In this document: positions 5,045 to 13,429 of the stretch, one piece after another
Layout: every line of letters begins with the position of its first letter
Numbering within the stretch: the stretch's first letter is position 1
Assembly: GCA_019313505.1 (NCBI GenBank)
Contig: JAFDBA010000033.1
Span: forward strand, 1 to 30,206
Length of the DNA stretch: 30,206 nucleotides
Origin: Deltaproteobacteria bacterium
GTDB lineage: Bacteria > Desulfobacterota > Desulfobacteria > Desulfobacterales > UBA11574
Direction: 5' to 3'
Notes under the pieces: model-generated
What the model saw: the letters and a program-made list of their open reading frames with translations, nothing else
Database searches by the model: none
Told to the model about the DNA's origin: nothing
Made by a program: the position numbers and the translations under genes

Positions 5045-7153
5045 ATGAGCGCTATTAATCTGGACAAAATTTTTCACCCCAAATCGATTGCTGTTGTGGG
5101 AGCCAGCCAAAGAGACGGAAGTATTGGTTCCGCCCTTATGCGCAATTTAATTCAGGGGGGATATCCGGGGAAAGTTTATCCCATTAACCCGCGTCACAAA
5201 ACAATATGGGAACTACACGCATTCCCTTCGCTTCTGGAACTCGAATACCCTGTTGATCTTGTGATCATGGCGACTCCTATCGCCTCGGCGCCTCAAATCG
5301 TTAAAGAATGTAAAAAGGCCGGGGTGGGAGGCGTTGTTATCATTTCGGCAGGGGGAAAAGAGACAGGAAAAAAAGGCCGGGAACTGGAGTCGGCCATCAA
5401 GAATGAAGCAAAGGACTCGGGCATTCGCATTATCGGTCCCAATTGTCTTGGGATTGTTTGCAGTCAGGCCAGTCAGGCCAAACTCAATGCCAGCTTCGCA
5501 AGTCATATGCCCCTTCCCGGAAAGATGGCGTTTGTCTCCCAAAGCGGCGCAATTTGCACATCCGTTCTTGACCTTTCTATCAAAGAAAAAATTGGGTTTA
5601 GCTACTTTGTGAGTCTCGGCTCCATGCTGGATGTGGATTTTGGGGATGTCATCGATTATCTGGGCGGAGATTATCAAGTCAATAGTATAATCATGTATAT
5701 TGAAAGCCTAAGCCGGTTCAGAAATCTTATGAGTGCCGCCCGGGCCGTATCACGGGTAAAACCGATTATCGCGGTAAAAGCGGGACGTACGCAGGCAGGT
5801 GCCAAAGCCGCTGCTACTCATACCGGCTCTCTTGCCGGAGAAGATGCTGTTTATGATGCGGCCTTCGAACGGGCAGGAATTGTTCGGGTCAAAACCTTTG
5901 AAGAACTTTTTGACTGTGCAGAACTTCTGGCCAAACAACCACGACCTTTGGATCCTGGTCTGGCAATTATCACCAATGCTGGTGGCCCGGGGGTTATGGC
6001 TGCTGATGCTCTTTTCGATTATGGTGTTGATCCGGTTCCTTTACGCCCTGAAACCATCCGGAAACTGGATGAATTCCTTCCACCTTTTTGGAGTCAAACA
6101 AATCCTATTGATATTCTGGGAGACGCATCTCCGGAACGTTACCAGAGGGTGGTGGACATCTGCCTGAAAGCTTCTGAAGTGAAAGGGCTTTTAATTATAC
6201 TCACCCCTCAAGCCATGACCCGTCCAACTCATGTGGCTGAAACCCTCGCGGGTCACCTGAAGGGCAAGCCTTATCCTGTATTCACTTCATGGATGGGCGG
6301 GCGAGATGTGGAAAAAGCAAAGGAAATATTTAATCGTGAGGGCATCCCGACCTTTGATACGCCGGAACGTGCCGTAAGAGCATTTATGAATCTATATCGA
6401 TATTCCAAAAATGTTAAAATGCTTCAGCAGATTCCGGCCAATCTTCCTAAAAAGATAGAATTTGATCATGAAAAAGCCCGAATCCTATTGGATCAGGGGA
6501 TTAAAAATAAGAATTTTCTTCTCACAGAAATCGAGTCCAAGGATCTGCTTTCAGCCTATGGCATTTCCGTTAATTTAACGAAAATAGCTGTCACAGATGC
6601 GGAAGCGGTGCAAAAAGCTCGGGAGTTAGGTTTTCCCGTAGCTATGAAGATCTATTCCCGGGATATTATACACAAAACTAATGTCAATGGGGTGTTGCTG
6701 AATTTAAAAAATGAGACTGATGTTCATGAGGCGTTTAAAAAGATCATGGCAAGCGCTCGATCCCTCAACCCTGAAGCCGAAATTGAAGGGGTAACCATTC
6801 AGACCATGCTCCGCCCGGAGTATGAACTCATTTTAGGATCCAAAAGGGATCGGGATTTCGGGCCTGTGATTCTCTTTGGTATGGGAGGGATTATGGCCGA
6901 AGTTCTAAAAGATCGCTCCATCGCTTTACCGCCGTTAAACCGCCTGTTGGCCAGAAGTCTTATGGAAAAAACCAAGGTCTATCGTCTGCTTGAGGGCTAT
7001 CGAAACCATCCACCGGCCAATTTGACATTGCTTGAAGAAATTTTGATTCGTTTGTCCCAGCTCGTAACCGATTTTCCGGAAATCGAGGAACTGGACATCA
7101 ACCCGCTTATGGTTACAAAAAACGATTTTTGTGCAGTTGATGCCCGCGTGTGA
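5045..7153 (+). CDS. ADP-forming acyl-CoA synthetase (acetate-CoA ligase family)
   Basis: 702 residues with the domain order of NDP-forming acyl-CoA synthetases. The CoA-binding Rossmann domain (about 8-135) has IAVVGASQRDGSIGSALMRN and IIGPNCLGI. A succinyl-CoA-ligase-like domain follows, with FVSQSGAICTSVLD and the phospho-histidine loop AATHTGSLAGED (His259). The C-terminal ATP-grasp domain (about 485-702) has LLSAYGISV, FPVAMKIYSRDIIHKT and LDINPLMV. It would interconvert acyl-CoA, ADP and phosphate with acid, CoA and ATP. Related proteins are often fused to a C-terminal GNAT domain (Pat-like lysine acetyltransferases); here the frame stops after CAVDARV and GNAT sequence continues in another frame. 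The start at 5045 has only a weak AAAAGG upstream. The gene may be co-transcribed with the tandem USP. Confidence 0.85.
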   Translation: MSAINLDKIFHPKSIAVVGASQRDGSIGSALMRNLIQGGYPGKVYPINPRHKTIWELHAFPSLLELEYPVDLVIMATPIASAPQIVKECKKAGVGGVVIISAGGKETGKKGRELESAIKNEAKDSGIRIIGPNCLGIVCSQASQAKLNASFASHMPLPGKMAFVSQSGAICTSVLDLSIKEKIGFSYFVSLGSMLDVDFGDVIDYLGGDYQVNSIIMYIESLSRFRNLMSAARAVSRVKPIIAVKAGRTQAGAKAAATHTGSLAGEDAVYDAAFERAGIVRVKTFEELFDCAELLAKQPRPLDPGLAIITNAGGPGVMAADALFDYGVDPVPLRPETIRKLDEFLPPFWSQTNPIDILGDASPERYQRVVDICLKASEVKGLLIILTPQAMTRPTHVAETLAGHLKGKPYPVFTSWMGGRDVEKAKEIFNREGIPTFDTPERAVRAFMNLYRYSKNVKMLQQIPANLPKKIEFDHEKARILLDQGIKNKNFLLTEIESKDLLSAYGISVNLTKIAVTDAEAVQKARELGFPVAMKIYSRDIIHKTNVNGVLLNLKNETDVHEAFKKIMASARSLNPEAEIEGVTIQTMLRPEYELILGSKRDRDFGPVILFGMGGIMAEVLKDRSIALPPLNRLLARSLMEKTKVYRLLEGYRNHPPANLTLLEEILIRLSQLVTDFPEIEELDINPLMVTKNDFCAVDARV

Positions 7154-7605
7154 ATTGTTCATCCGGCCCATAAGACCTGAAGATGCCCCACTTTTAGTGC
7201 AGCTTTTTGAATCTCTTTCAAAACAGAGTGTTTATTTTCGATTTTTCAGTCCGTTAAAGCAACTCCCGCATAGAATGCTCGCCCGGTTCACTCAAATCGA
7301 CTATGACAGGGAAATTGCACTTGTGGCGCTCTGGGAGCCGGAACCCAATGAAAAAATGTTGGGAGTTGCCCGCGTTATCACCGATGTTTACAACCGAAAA
7401 CACGCAGAATTTTCCGTTATTGTCGGAGATTCCTGGCAGGGTAAAGGAATAGGAGCGGAACTGCTAAAGCGCTGTCTGTCAATTTCCAAAGAACGTGGGA
7501 TTGAAAAAGTGACGGGTATTGTTTTGCCTGAAAACACACAAATGTTGTTATAAGTTGAATATAGATCTTACAAAACTTGATGAACTAACCGGTTATCACC
7601 ATTGA
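7140..7605 (+). pseudogene. Decaying GNAT acetyltransferase module (truncated)
   Basis: An open frame from ATG 7140 to TAA 7551-7553 encodes a GNAT-type N-terminus and core: CELFIRPIRPEDAPLLVQLF, FTQIDYDREIALVAL, AEFSVIVGDSWQGKGIGAEL (the acetyl-CoA-binding Q/RxxGxG/A loop is QGKGIG), then IVLPENTQMLL and stop. The last strand and helix of the fold are missing. In the frame shifted by one base, 7549-7602 reads YKLNIDLTKLDELTGYHH and then TGA, which looks like the lost C-terminal tail. The frame overlaps the end of the synthetase by 14 bp and has no Shine-Dalgarno. Relatives usually have a linker joining the two domains in one protein. I read this as a former synthetase-GNAT fusion damaged by two out-of-frame deletions. 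A working two-gene arrangement is less likely. Confidence 0.6.
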
Positions 7606-7669
7606 TGCAAACGATTCCATGAATTCTGCAATTGTACCGTTATCTAAAAATGTCATAAATCCTCACATC

Positions 7670-7684
7670 TTTACATACTGTAAA
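7670..7684 (+). promoter_or_regulatory. Palindromic enhancer-like site for the signalling array
   Basis: TTTACA-TAC-TGTAAA centred at 7677, followed by AAAACCC and GACA (7692-7695). It is 116 bp upstream of the GG of the sigma-54 promoter at 7792. Confidence 0.75.
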
Positions 7685-7752
7685 AAAACCCGACATAAAA
7701 TCTTTTAATTCTCAAATAACTCAATTCTTTTCTCTAACATATTTCTGCATAT

Positions 7753-7765
7753 TATCAATTAGTTA
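7753..7765 (+). promoter_or_regulatory. IHF consensus site
   Basis: TATCAA-TTAG-TTA is an exact match to WATCAA-N4-TTR. It lies between the enhancer-like site and the sigma-54 promoter, in an AT-rich stretch, as in many IHF-assisted sigma-54 promoters. Confidence 0.5.
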
Positions 7766-7791
7766 TAAAACACTTTCCTGGAATCCCATCC

Positions 7792-7807
7792 TGGCATAAA
7801 CATTGCT
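7792..7807 (+). promoter_or_regulatory. Sigma-54 promoter for the receiver/kinase/transporter operon
   Basis: TGGCAT-AAACA-TTGCT, one base from consensus, with ten bases between GG and GC. Predicted start is near 7818. Just after it lies an AT-only hairpin (ATTATT 7822-7827 with AATAAT 7835-7840) and a T run, which might affect early elongation. Confidence 0.82.
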
Positions 7808-7861
7808 TTTTAAAATCATACATTATTCTTAAAAAATAATTTTTTCTAACGAGTTTAAAAA

Positions 7862-7888
7862 ACTACTTTTTACGTGTTCATTAAGAAT
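7862..7888 (-). repeat. Solitary arm of the palindromic repeat family
   Basis: On the minus strand this reads ATTCTTAATGAACACGTAAA and then AAGTAGT. It matches the left edge of the repeat at 25949-25975 (ATTCTTGATGAACTCGTAAA, then AAGTCCC) at most positions. It lies in the leader of the sigma-54 operon, directly before the receiver start at 7894. Confidence 0.45.
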
Positions 7889-7893
7889 GGCTG

Positions 7894-8301
7894 ATGAAAA
7901 AAGAATTCAACCTATTAATAGCTGACCGAAACCCCCACGTCAGAAAGTTTCTAAGGCGCGAGATGACTGCAGAAGGCTACCAGGTTAGGCTGGCGAAAAG
8001 TGCTCGGGAAGTATTGAATCGAGTTTATTCCTCTGAACCGTTTGACCTTATTATTCTTGATCCTGATTTATCGGATGCAAGCGAAGTGAATTTGTTCGAA
8101 AGGCTTGAAGATCGAATCCCCGCGTTGCCGATTGTAATTCATGGATTTCTTATTGATTATCAGGAATCTTCAACAGTTAACAGGTCAGCAACGTTTGTAC
8201 CAAAACAAGGAAACAGCAGTGAAACTTTAAAAAAGGTTGTCTATGAACTCTTGTTGAAATCGCACCCCAAAAGTTTAAAAACACACGCAAAATCTCAATA
8301 A
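7894..8301 (+). CDS. Divergent stand-alone receiver-domain protein
   Basis: 135 residues with a CheY-like fold. It starts with NLLIADRNPHVRKFL and has the phospho-acceptor Asp56 in DLIILDPDLSD and the conserved Lys104 in FVPKQG. The acidic pair that binds Mg2+ is reduced to one Asp (D11, then Arg), and the switch Thr/Ser position is His83 (VIHG), so phosphorylation or signalling may be altered. A tail rich in Lys and Ser follows, with no output domain. The start has no strong Shine-Dalgarno. It is first in the operon behind the sigma-54 promoter at 7792, 19 bp before the Cache kinase, so it is probably a partner or decoy receiver for that kinase. Confidence 0.75.
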   Translation: MKKEFNLLIADRNPHVRKFLRREMTAEGYQVRLAKSAREVLNRVYSSEPFDLIILDPDLSDASEVNLFERLEDRIPALPIVIHGFLIDYQESSTVNRSATFVPKQGNSSETLKKVVYELLLKSHPKSLKTHAKSQ

Positions 8302-8320
8302 TATTCGGGAAAACTCTAAT

Positions 8321-10018
8321 ATGAAAAATATTAAGCACGATAGCAGGGGCTATTACCGATCATTAACCCGAAAAATGCTTTTAACCATCATCATTGTTTC
8401 ATTTACACCCCTGATCATGGTCAGCAGCATCATCCTTTATCAGTTCAATTCATCCTATCATGAAAAGGTAGAGGCTCATCTTGAAGAGTTGGTGCTAAAG
8501 CATAAACAGAATATCGACAATTTTTTAAAGGAAAAATTAGGAGATATTCGATTCCTTGCGGAAGTTTTCTGTTGTGAAGAGTTGACGAAGGAGTCTTTTC
8601 TTCAGGATAAATTGGTTATGCTGCAGCAAGAGTTTGGCCCTGTTTTCGTGGATCTTGGTGTAGTCAATGCACAGGGATTTCAGGTGGCCTATGCCGGACC
8701 CTTTAAATTAGGAAAGGCACGCTACTCTGATGCACAATGGTTCAAAAAAGCTATCAAGTCCAAGTATTTTATTAGTGACGTTTTCCTGGGGCTGCGTGGT
8801 CTTCCTCATTTTATTGTGACTGTCAGGGATAACTGGAAGAGCGAACAGTGGATTCTACGAGCTACCATTGATTTTGTGGCTTTTAATAACTTCGTTAAAA
8901 ATATCCGTATAGGCGAAACCGGGTTTGCATATATCTTGAACAGGGAAGGAAAATTTCAGACTAAACCTTATTTTAATATCACTCCGAAAAAAGGGCCTTA
9001 TCGGGATTTCTTAAAGATAAAAGAAGGTGATCTGAAAAAAGTCCATATGATTGAAAAGAAAGATGAATCAGGCAAAAAAAACCTTTATGTTGCGGCCTTT
9101 CTCAAAAATGGAGACTGGCTTCTGGTTTATCAACAATTAGCCTCAGATGCCTTTTCGGATCTCAACAAAACGGTTTGCGTTGCCATTGCTATTCTTTTAT
9201 TGGGCGCCTTCGGAATTGTCTTAACCGCATTCATTCTTTCAAAGAGAATGGTTAATCGTATTTCCGTTGCAGATCAAGAAAAGGAGATGATGAACAAACA
9301 GATTATCGAAACGGGCAAACTGGCATCAGTCGGTAAGCTGGCCGCCGGAATAGCCCATGAAATCAACAACCCTGTGGCAATTATGGTTGAAGAAGCAGGC
9401 TGGATTGGGGACTTGCTTGAAGAGGAAGAATTTGGTGAAAGCGAGAACCTGAATGAATTTGAAAGGGCCTTAAAACAGATTAAAACCCAGGGGCATCGCT
9501 GTAAAGAAATTACACACAAACTGCTCAGTTTTGCAAGAAAGACTGACTCCAGGGCTCAGGAAATACAGATCAACGATTTGATTAAGGAACTGGTCGAACT
9601 TTCAGAACAAAGAGCAAAATACGGCAAGATAACAATCAATACAAACTTACAAGAGGATCTTACTACCATATATCTGGCACAGTCAGAAATTCAGCAGGTG
9701 CTTTTAAATCTGATCAACAACGCAGTCGATGCCATGGAAAACAAGGGAGGGCTTTTAAATATAACCACTGGGTTGGAGGAAAATTTCGTTGTGATTAAGC
9801 TAACTGATAATGGCCCGGGCATTCCGGAATCCAACCTGTCCAGGATATTTGAACCGTTTTTTACCACAAAGCCGATTGGTAAAGGAACCGGCCTTGGGCT
9901 GTCCATCTGTTACGGCATCATTCAAAAAATGGGGGGGGAAATAGATGTTGAAAGCGTAATCGGTTCGGGGACTACATTCCGAATCCGGCTTCCGATACAA
10001 AACGCTCTTCATAGCTGA
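8321..10018 (+). CDS. Membrane sensor histidine kinase with Cache sensor
   Basis: 565 residues. TM1 is at about 19-41. An extracytoplasmic dCache-like sensor spans about 45-280, with VDLGVVNAQGFQVAYAGPF, FISDVFLG and WILRATIDF. TM2 is at about 284-307. A cytoplasmic HisKA domain follows with the phospho-acceptor His346 in AAGIAHEINNP, then the ATPase domain with N box NLINNAVDA, G1 DNGPGIPE, F box FEPFFTTK and G2 GTGLGLS. There is no HAMP or PAS domain. Between the two HisKA helices is a distinctive acidic insert (EEEEFGESEN) that is shared with the kinase at 14174. It should sense a small extracellular ligand and phosphorylate the adjacent receivers. It is followed by a receiver 98 bp downstream. 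Confidence 0.92.
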   Translation: MKNIKHDSRGYYRSLTRKMLLTIIIVSFTPLIMVSSIILYQFNSSYHEKVEAHLEELVLKHKQNIDNFLKEKLGDIRFLAEVFCCEELTKESFLQDKLVMLQQEFGPVFVDLGVVNAQGFQVAYAGPFKLGKARYSDAQWFKKAIKSKYFISDVFLGLRGLPHFIVTVRDNWKSEQWILRATIDFVAFNNFVKNIRIGETGFAYILNREGKFQTKPYFNITPKKGPYRDFLKIKEGDLKKVHMIEKKDESGKKNLYVAAFLKNGDWLLVYQQLASDAFSDLNKTVCVAIAILLLGAFGIVLTAFILSKRMVNRISVADQEKEMMNKQIIETGKLASVGKLAAGIAHEINNPVAIMVEEAGWIGDLLEEEEFGESENLNEFERALKQIKTQGHRCKEITHKLLSFARKTDSRAQEIQINDLIKELVELSEQRAKYGKITINTNLQEDLTTIYLAQSEIQQVLLNLINNAVDAMENKGGLLNITTGLEENFVVIKLTDNGPGIPESNLSRIFEPFFTTKPIGKGTGLGLSICYGIIQKMGGEIDVESVIGSGTTFRIRLPIQNALHS

Positions 10019-10116
10019 AAACCAGAAGCTCAAAATAAAGAAGGACCTGTATATGAACTTATTGAGGAGTTCTATTTGTCGATAGTTCTCTCTAATAAAT
10101 TGCAGGGGAAAATATC

Positions 10117-10509
10117 ATGTCTGAAAACCAAAATAAACGGATTAGACTGCTTCTTGTGGATGATGAAAAGGGTTTTGTGGATATCATTTCCAAGAGGATG
10201 TCAAAACGAAACATTGATGTAACCAAAGCATACAGTGGAACAGATGCTTTACAGGCACTGAGAAAGGCTGACTTTGATGTGGTGGTCCTGGATCTGAAGA
10301 TGGAGGGTATGGACGGCATCGAAATTTTAAAACTATTCAAAAAAATAGTTCCGGATCTTGCCGTGATTATGCTCACAGGCCATGGATCCGAAGAAGCGGC
10401 CAGAGACGGTATTAATTTCGGCGCTTTTGATTACCTGACTAAACCCTGCGATCTTGAAGAACTTGTTGCTAAAATCAAAGAAGCATATCGACAACAAAAA
10501 CGAAATTGA
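10117..10509 (+). CDS. Stand-alone response regulator receiver
   Basis: 130 residues, a complete CheY-like receiver and nothing else. It has LLLVDDEKGF (acidic pair D15/D16), the phospho-acceptor Asp59 in VVLDLKMEGMDGIE, the switch Thr in MLTGHGS and Lys109 in YLTKP. A GGGG-type Shine-Dalgarno (AGGGGA) precedes ATG 10117. It lies between the Cache kinase and the SLC13 transporter, only 11 bp before the latter's start, which suggests that kinase, receiver and transporter are made together. With no output domain it must act by protein contact or pass phosphate on. Confidence 0.9.
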   Translation: MSENQNKRIRLLLVDDEKGFVDIISKRMSKRNIDVTKAYSGTDALQALRKADFDVVVLDLKMEGMDGIEILKLFKKIVPDLAVIMLTGHGSEEAARDGINFGAFDYLTKPCDLEELVAKIKEAYRQQKRN

Positions 10510-10520
10510 AAGGAGATAAA

Positions 10521-12101
10521 ATGTTTTTCAAAACAAAGCAGTTTCAACTATGTTTTGCAGTTGCACTCGGCATTATTGTTTTTTTCTTACCCAGACCGGA
10601 AGGAACAAAATTTAAAATAACCGGTGATCAGGGGCGATTAGTATTACAGGACGTAAGCCAACAGTTTGCCTTAGTTCCCGCTGAAAAGGAAAAAGCCAAA
10701 GAATATATCGTGGAAGCAATAAATCCCAAAAGTCCGGAATCTACAGCCCAGTTTTTAAAGGATAAGGCTGCACAGTTAAAAATAGAAGGGGTTGAGGTTG
10801 ATTATGTGAACGGTCTTTCCCCCAAAGCCAAGCGGTTTTTAGTAGTGCTGGTGGTGCTCATTTTTCTTTTTGTGGTGGAACCCATACCCCTGGAAATCAC
10901 CGCCATCTGTATAGGCGTCTTTTTGGTCGTCATGGGAGTCAGCAACGTCAAAGAAGCCTGGGCGCCTTATATGCATCCGGTGGTGGTCTTTATCATGTGC
11001 TGTCTGATCTTTGCCATCTCGCTGGATAAAGCGGGGATTACAAAACGGCTCGGGTATTTTATTGTCAAGAAAGCGGGAACCAGTGTTACCAAGTTCACTT
11101 TTATTATTGCCATCAGTTTAGGCATATCTTCTTCCTTTATGCATGATGCCGCGGCATGCGCAATTGGAATTATAACCATGCTTCCTCTGATGAGGGCTGC
11201 CGGCATTGAACCCCACACAAAGACGGCCAAGTTTATGATGCTGTCCCTTCCCTTTGCCTGTTCTTGCGGCGGCATGGGATCGTTGATCGGTGGTGGCCGC
11301 TGTATGGTGGCGGCCGCTTTTCTTAAGGAATTTACAGGTCTGGAGATCAGCTTTTTCGACTGGATAAAGTATGCCATGCCGGCGGCAATTATTTGCGTAC
11401 CAGTGGCAGTTTCCATCGTTTATCTGGTTTTTCGTCCTAATCCCAAGTATAAACTGCCTGTATTTGATGAGGAAATCGGCCCCTGGACCGCTCTTGAAAA
11501 AAAGACTCTAATTATTATCGGGCTAACATTTGCCCTGTGGTTCACTAAAGGGTTTCATGGTATACATTACTCGATTACCGGAATGCTGGGAGTTACCGCC
11601 CTGGTCCTTTTTGGTATTTTGAAATGGGAGGATATCAATGACAACCTGGAATGGGGAACCGCCCTCTTTATTTTCGGCGGCGGCATTTCCCTGGGTCTGG
11701 CCATGGGCTACTCGGGAGCGGCCACTTATTTTGCCAATCTTTTCTTTCCTCTTGTTCAGGGGGGAGGCTGGTTGCTGCTGTTTGCCGGCGTCGCTGTTTT
11801 TGGAGCCCTGGTTACAAATGCCATGGCCAACGTCGCGGCCGCGGCCTTGATCTTGCCCATCGTGATTCCCATGGCCAGGCTGGAGGGGGTAGACCCAACG
11901 GTTATAGCGCTATGTCTTGGAACGGCCACTTCATTTGCCATGCTTTTAGTGATCGGTTGTCCGCCCAACGCCATCTCATACAGCTATAAATATTTTAAGG
12001 CTGCCGATCTTACCAAAGTGGGACTTGTTGCCACTCCGATTTTATTGTTCATTTTAATATTAGTGGCATCCATATGGTGGAAAATATTGGGGTTGGTGTA
12101 A
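10521..12101 (+). CDS. SLC13/DASS-family anion symporter with N-terminal extracytoplasmic insert
   Basis: 526 residues from ATG 10521, chosen over the in-frame TTG at 10506 because AAAGGAGAT sits just before it. TM1 is at about 8-23, then a hydrophilic stretch of about 78 residues (24-101), then many membrane segments. The two inverted halves carry the pseudo-repeated substrate/Na+ loops: SSSFMHDAAACAIG in the first half and VTNAMANVAAAALILPIV in the second, where classic members have SNT motifs. The family imports sulfate, dicarboxylates or similar anions with Na+. Sulfate or a dicarboxylate is plausible in this setting but the substrate cannot be read from sequence. The loop after TM1 is longer than usual and could be a sensory or binding addition. 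The gene lies inside the kinase/receiver array. Confidence 0.85.
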   Translation: MFFKTKQFQLCFAVALGIIVFFLPRPEGTKFKITGDQGRLVLQDVSQQFALVPAEKEKAKEYIVEAINPKSPESTAQFLKDKAAQLKIEGVEVDYVNGLSPKAKRFLVVLVVLIFLFVVEPIPLEITAICIGVFLVVMGVSNVKEAWAPYMHPVVVFIMCCLIFAISLDKAGITKRLGYFIVKKAGTSVTKFTFIIAISLGISSSFMHDAAACAIGIITMLPLMRAAGIEPHTKTAKFMMLSLPFACSCGGMGSLIGGGRCMVAAAFLKEFTGLEISFFDWIKYAMPAAIICVPVAVSIVYLVFRPNPKYKLPVFDEEIGPWTALEKKTLIIIGLTFALWFTKGFHGIHYSITGMLGVTALVLFGILKWEDINDNLEWGTALFIFGGGISLGLAMGYSGAATYFANLFFPLVQGGGWLLLFAGVAVFGALVTNAMANVAAAALILPIVIPMARLEGVDPTVIALCLGTATSFAMLLVIGCPPNAISYSYKYFKAADLTKVGLVATPILLFILILVASIWWKILGLV

Positions 12102-12206
12102 TCAAATTAAATATTTCGTAACGTTGATTTTATCAAAAAGCTAACGTATTATAATATTTTCAGATCTTATTTTGTAACATGTAATTTTAAACCGAGAAAA
12201 GCATAT

Positions 12207-13409
12207 ATGAAAAACATACGCCTTCTTCTTGTTGACGACGAAGATGATTTTCGTCAAACCCTCGCCAAACGTCTGACAAAAAAAGGAATTTCTCCTGAGC
12301 AGGCTGAAAACGGAGAAAAAGCGCTTTCCATTCTTGAAAATAAAAGAATGGATGTAGTCGTATTGGATGTTAAGATGCCAGGTATGGATGGGATTGAGGT
12401 GCTTCATCATATCAAGAAAAGATATCCAAAAACCGAAGTTATTTTTTTAACCGGTCATGCGGCGACTCAGGATGGTGTTCATGGAATTAAGACAGGCGCT
12501 TTTGACTATCTTAGCAAACCCATAGAATTTGAACATTTGTTTGGCAAGATCAAGCAGGCGTATGAAAAAATAGAGCGGGAAGAAGAAAAGCTCAAAGAAG
12601 CCGAATTCAGAGAACACATGGAAATGCAAATGGTGACCACTGAAAAACTGGCTTCTTTGGGAACATTGGCTGCCGGTGTGGCACATGAGATTAATAATCC
12701 GTTGGCAATTATAAACGAGTCTGCCGGCTGGCTGAAGCTGATTGTAAACAAAGAAGAAATGGCACAAATGCCCCGCAAGCAGGACTTTGAAAAAGCCCTG
12801 AATAAAATAGAAAAGGGGGTTATGAGGGCAAAGAGAATTACACACCAGCTTTTGGGGTTTGCCAGAAAAGATGACTCTGTATTTTCTGAAGTGAATATTA
12901 TGGAATTGGTGGAGGAAGGCATTAATCTTGTAAACATGGAAGCTGTGTATAAAAACATTGAAATTGTACGGGAAATAGCCCCTGACAAAAACACAATCTG
13001 GAGTGATCCATCCCAGTTGAGACAGGTGCTGATCAACCTTTTAACCAATGCCATTTATGCAACAAATGTTGGAGGCAAAATAACTATCAGGCTTGAAGCT
13101 ATGGATGAAACAATAACTCTCATAGTACAAGACACAGGACAGGGTATTCCAAAGGAGAACTTAAATAAGATATTTGAGCCCTTTTTCAGCACTAAACCCC
13201 CTGGTGAAGGGACAGGCCTTGGATTATTCGTCACGCGGGGCATTGTTGAAAAATTGGGAGGAATAATCGAAGTGACAAGCAAGTTAGGTAACGGCGCCAG
13301 CTTTTACATCATGCTGCCAAGATATTTTAAAATAAAAAAGGACTTGGACCAGGATGAACGTATTCAGTTTTTAGAACATTTGGCGGAACAGAGCAATTCA
13401 ACACAATAA
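12207..13409 (+). CDS. Receiver-histidine kinase hybrid, cytoplasmic
   Basis: 400 residues with an N-terminal receiver (1-120; D54 in VVLDVKMPGMDG, K104 in YLSKP), a short coiled coil (about 120-145), HisKA with His160 in AAGVAHEINNP, and an ATPase domain with N box NLLTNAIYA, G1 DTGQGIPKE, F box FEPFFSTK and G2 GTGLGLF. There are no membrane segments, so input is probably phosphorylation of its own receiver, making it a relay between a membrane kinase and later receivers. Only a weak Shine-Dalgarno is seen. It follows the transporter by 105 bp with no terminator between, and precedes a receiver by 20 bp. Confidence 0.9.
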   Translation: MKNIRLLLVDDEDDFRQTLAKRLTKKGISPEQAENGEKALSILENKRMDVVVLDVKMPGMDGIEVLHHIKKRYPKTEVIFLTGHAATQDGVHGIKTGAFDYLSKPIEFEHLFGKIKQAYEKIEREEEKLKEAEFREHMEMQMVTTEKLASLGTLAAGVAHEINNPLAIINESAGWLKLIVNKEEMAQMPRKQDFEKALNKIEKGVMRAKRITHQLLGFARKDDSVFSEVNIMELVEEGINLVNMEAVYKNIEIVREIAPDKNTIWSDPSQLRQVLINLLTNAIYATNVGGKITIRLEAMDETITLIVQDTGQGIPKENLNKIFEPFFSTKPPGEGTGLGLFVTRGIVEKLGGIIEVTSKLGNGASFYIMLPRYFKIKKDLDQDERIQFLEHLAEQSNSTQ

Positions 13410-13429
13410 GTATATAAAGGAGAAAAAAT

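Noticed and set aside
5334..5612. Second-frame open reading frame inside the acyl-CoA synthetase
   Set aside because: The main frame has strong domain evidence throughout, so this is an out-of-frame shadow.
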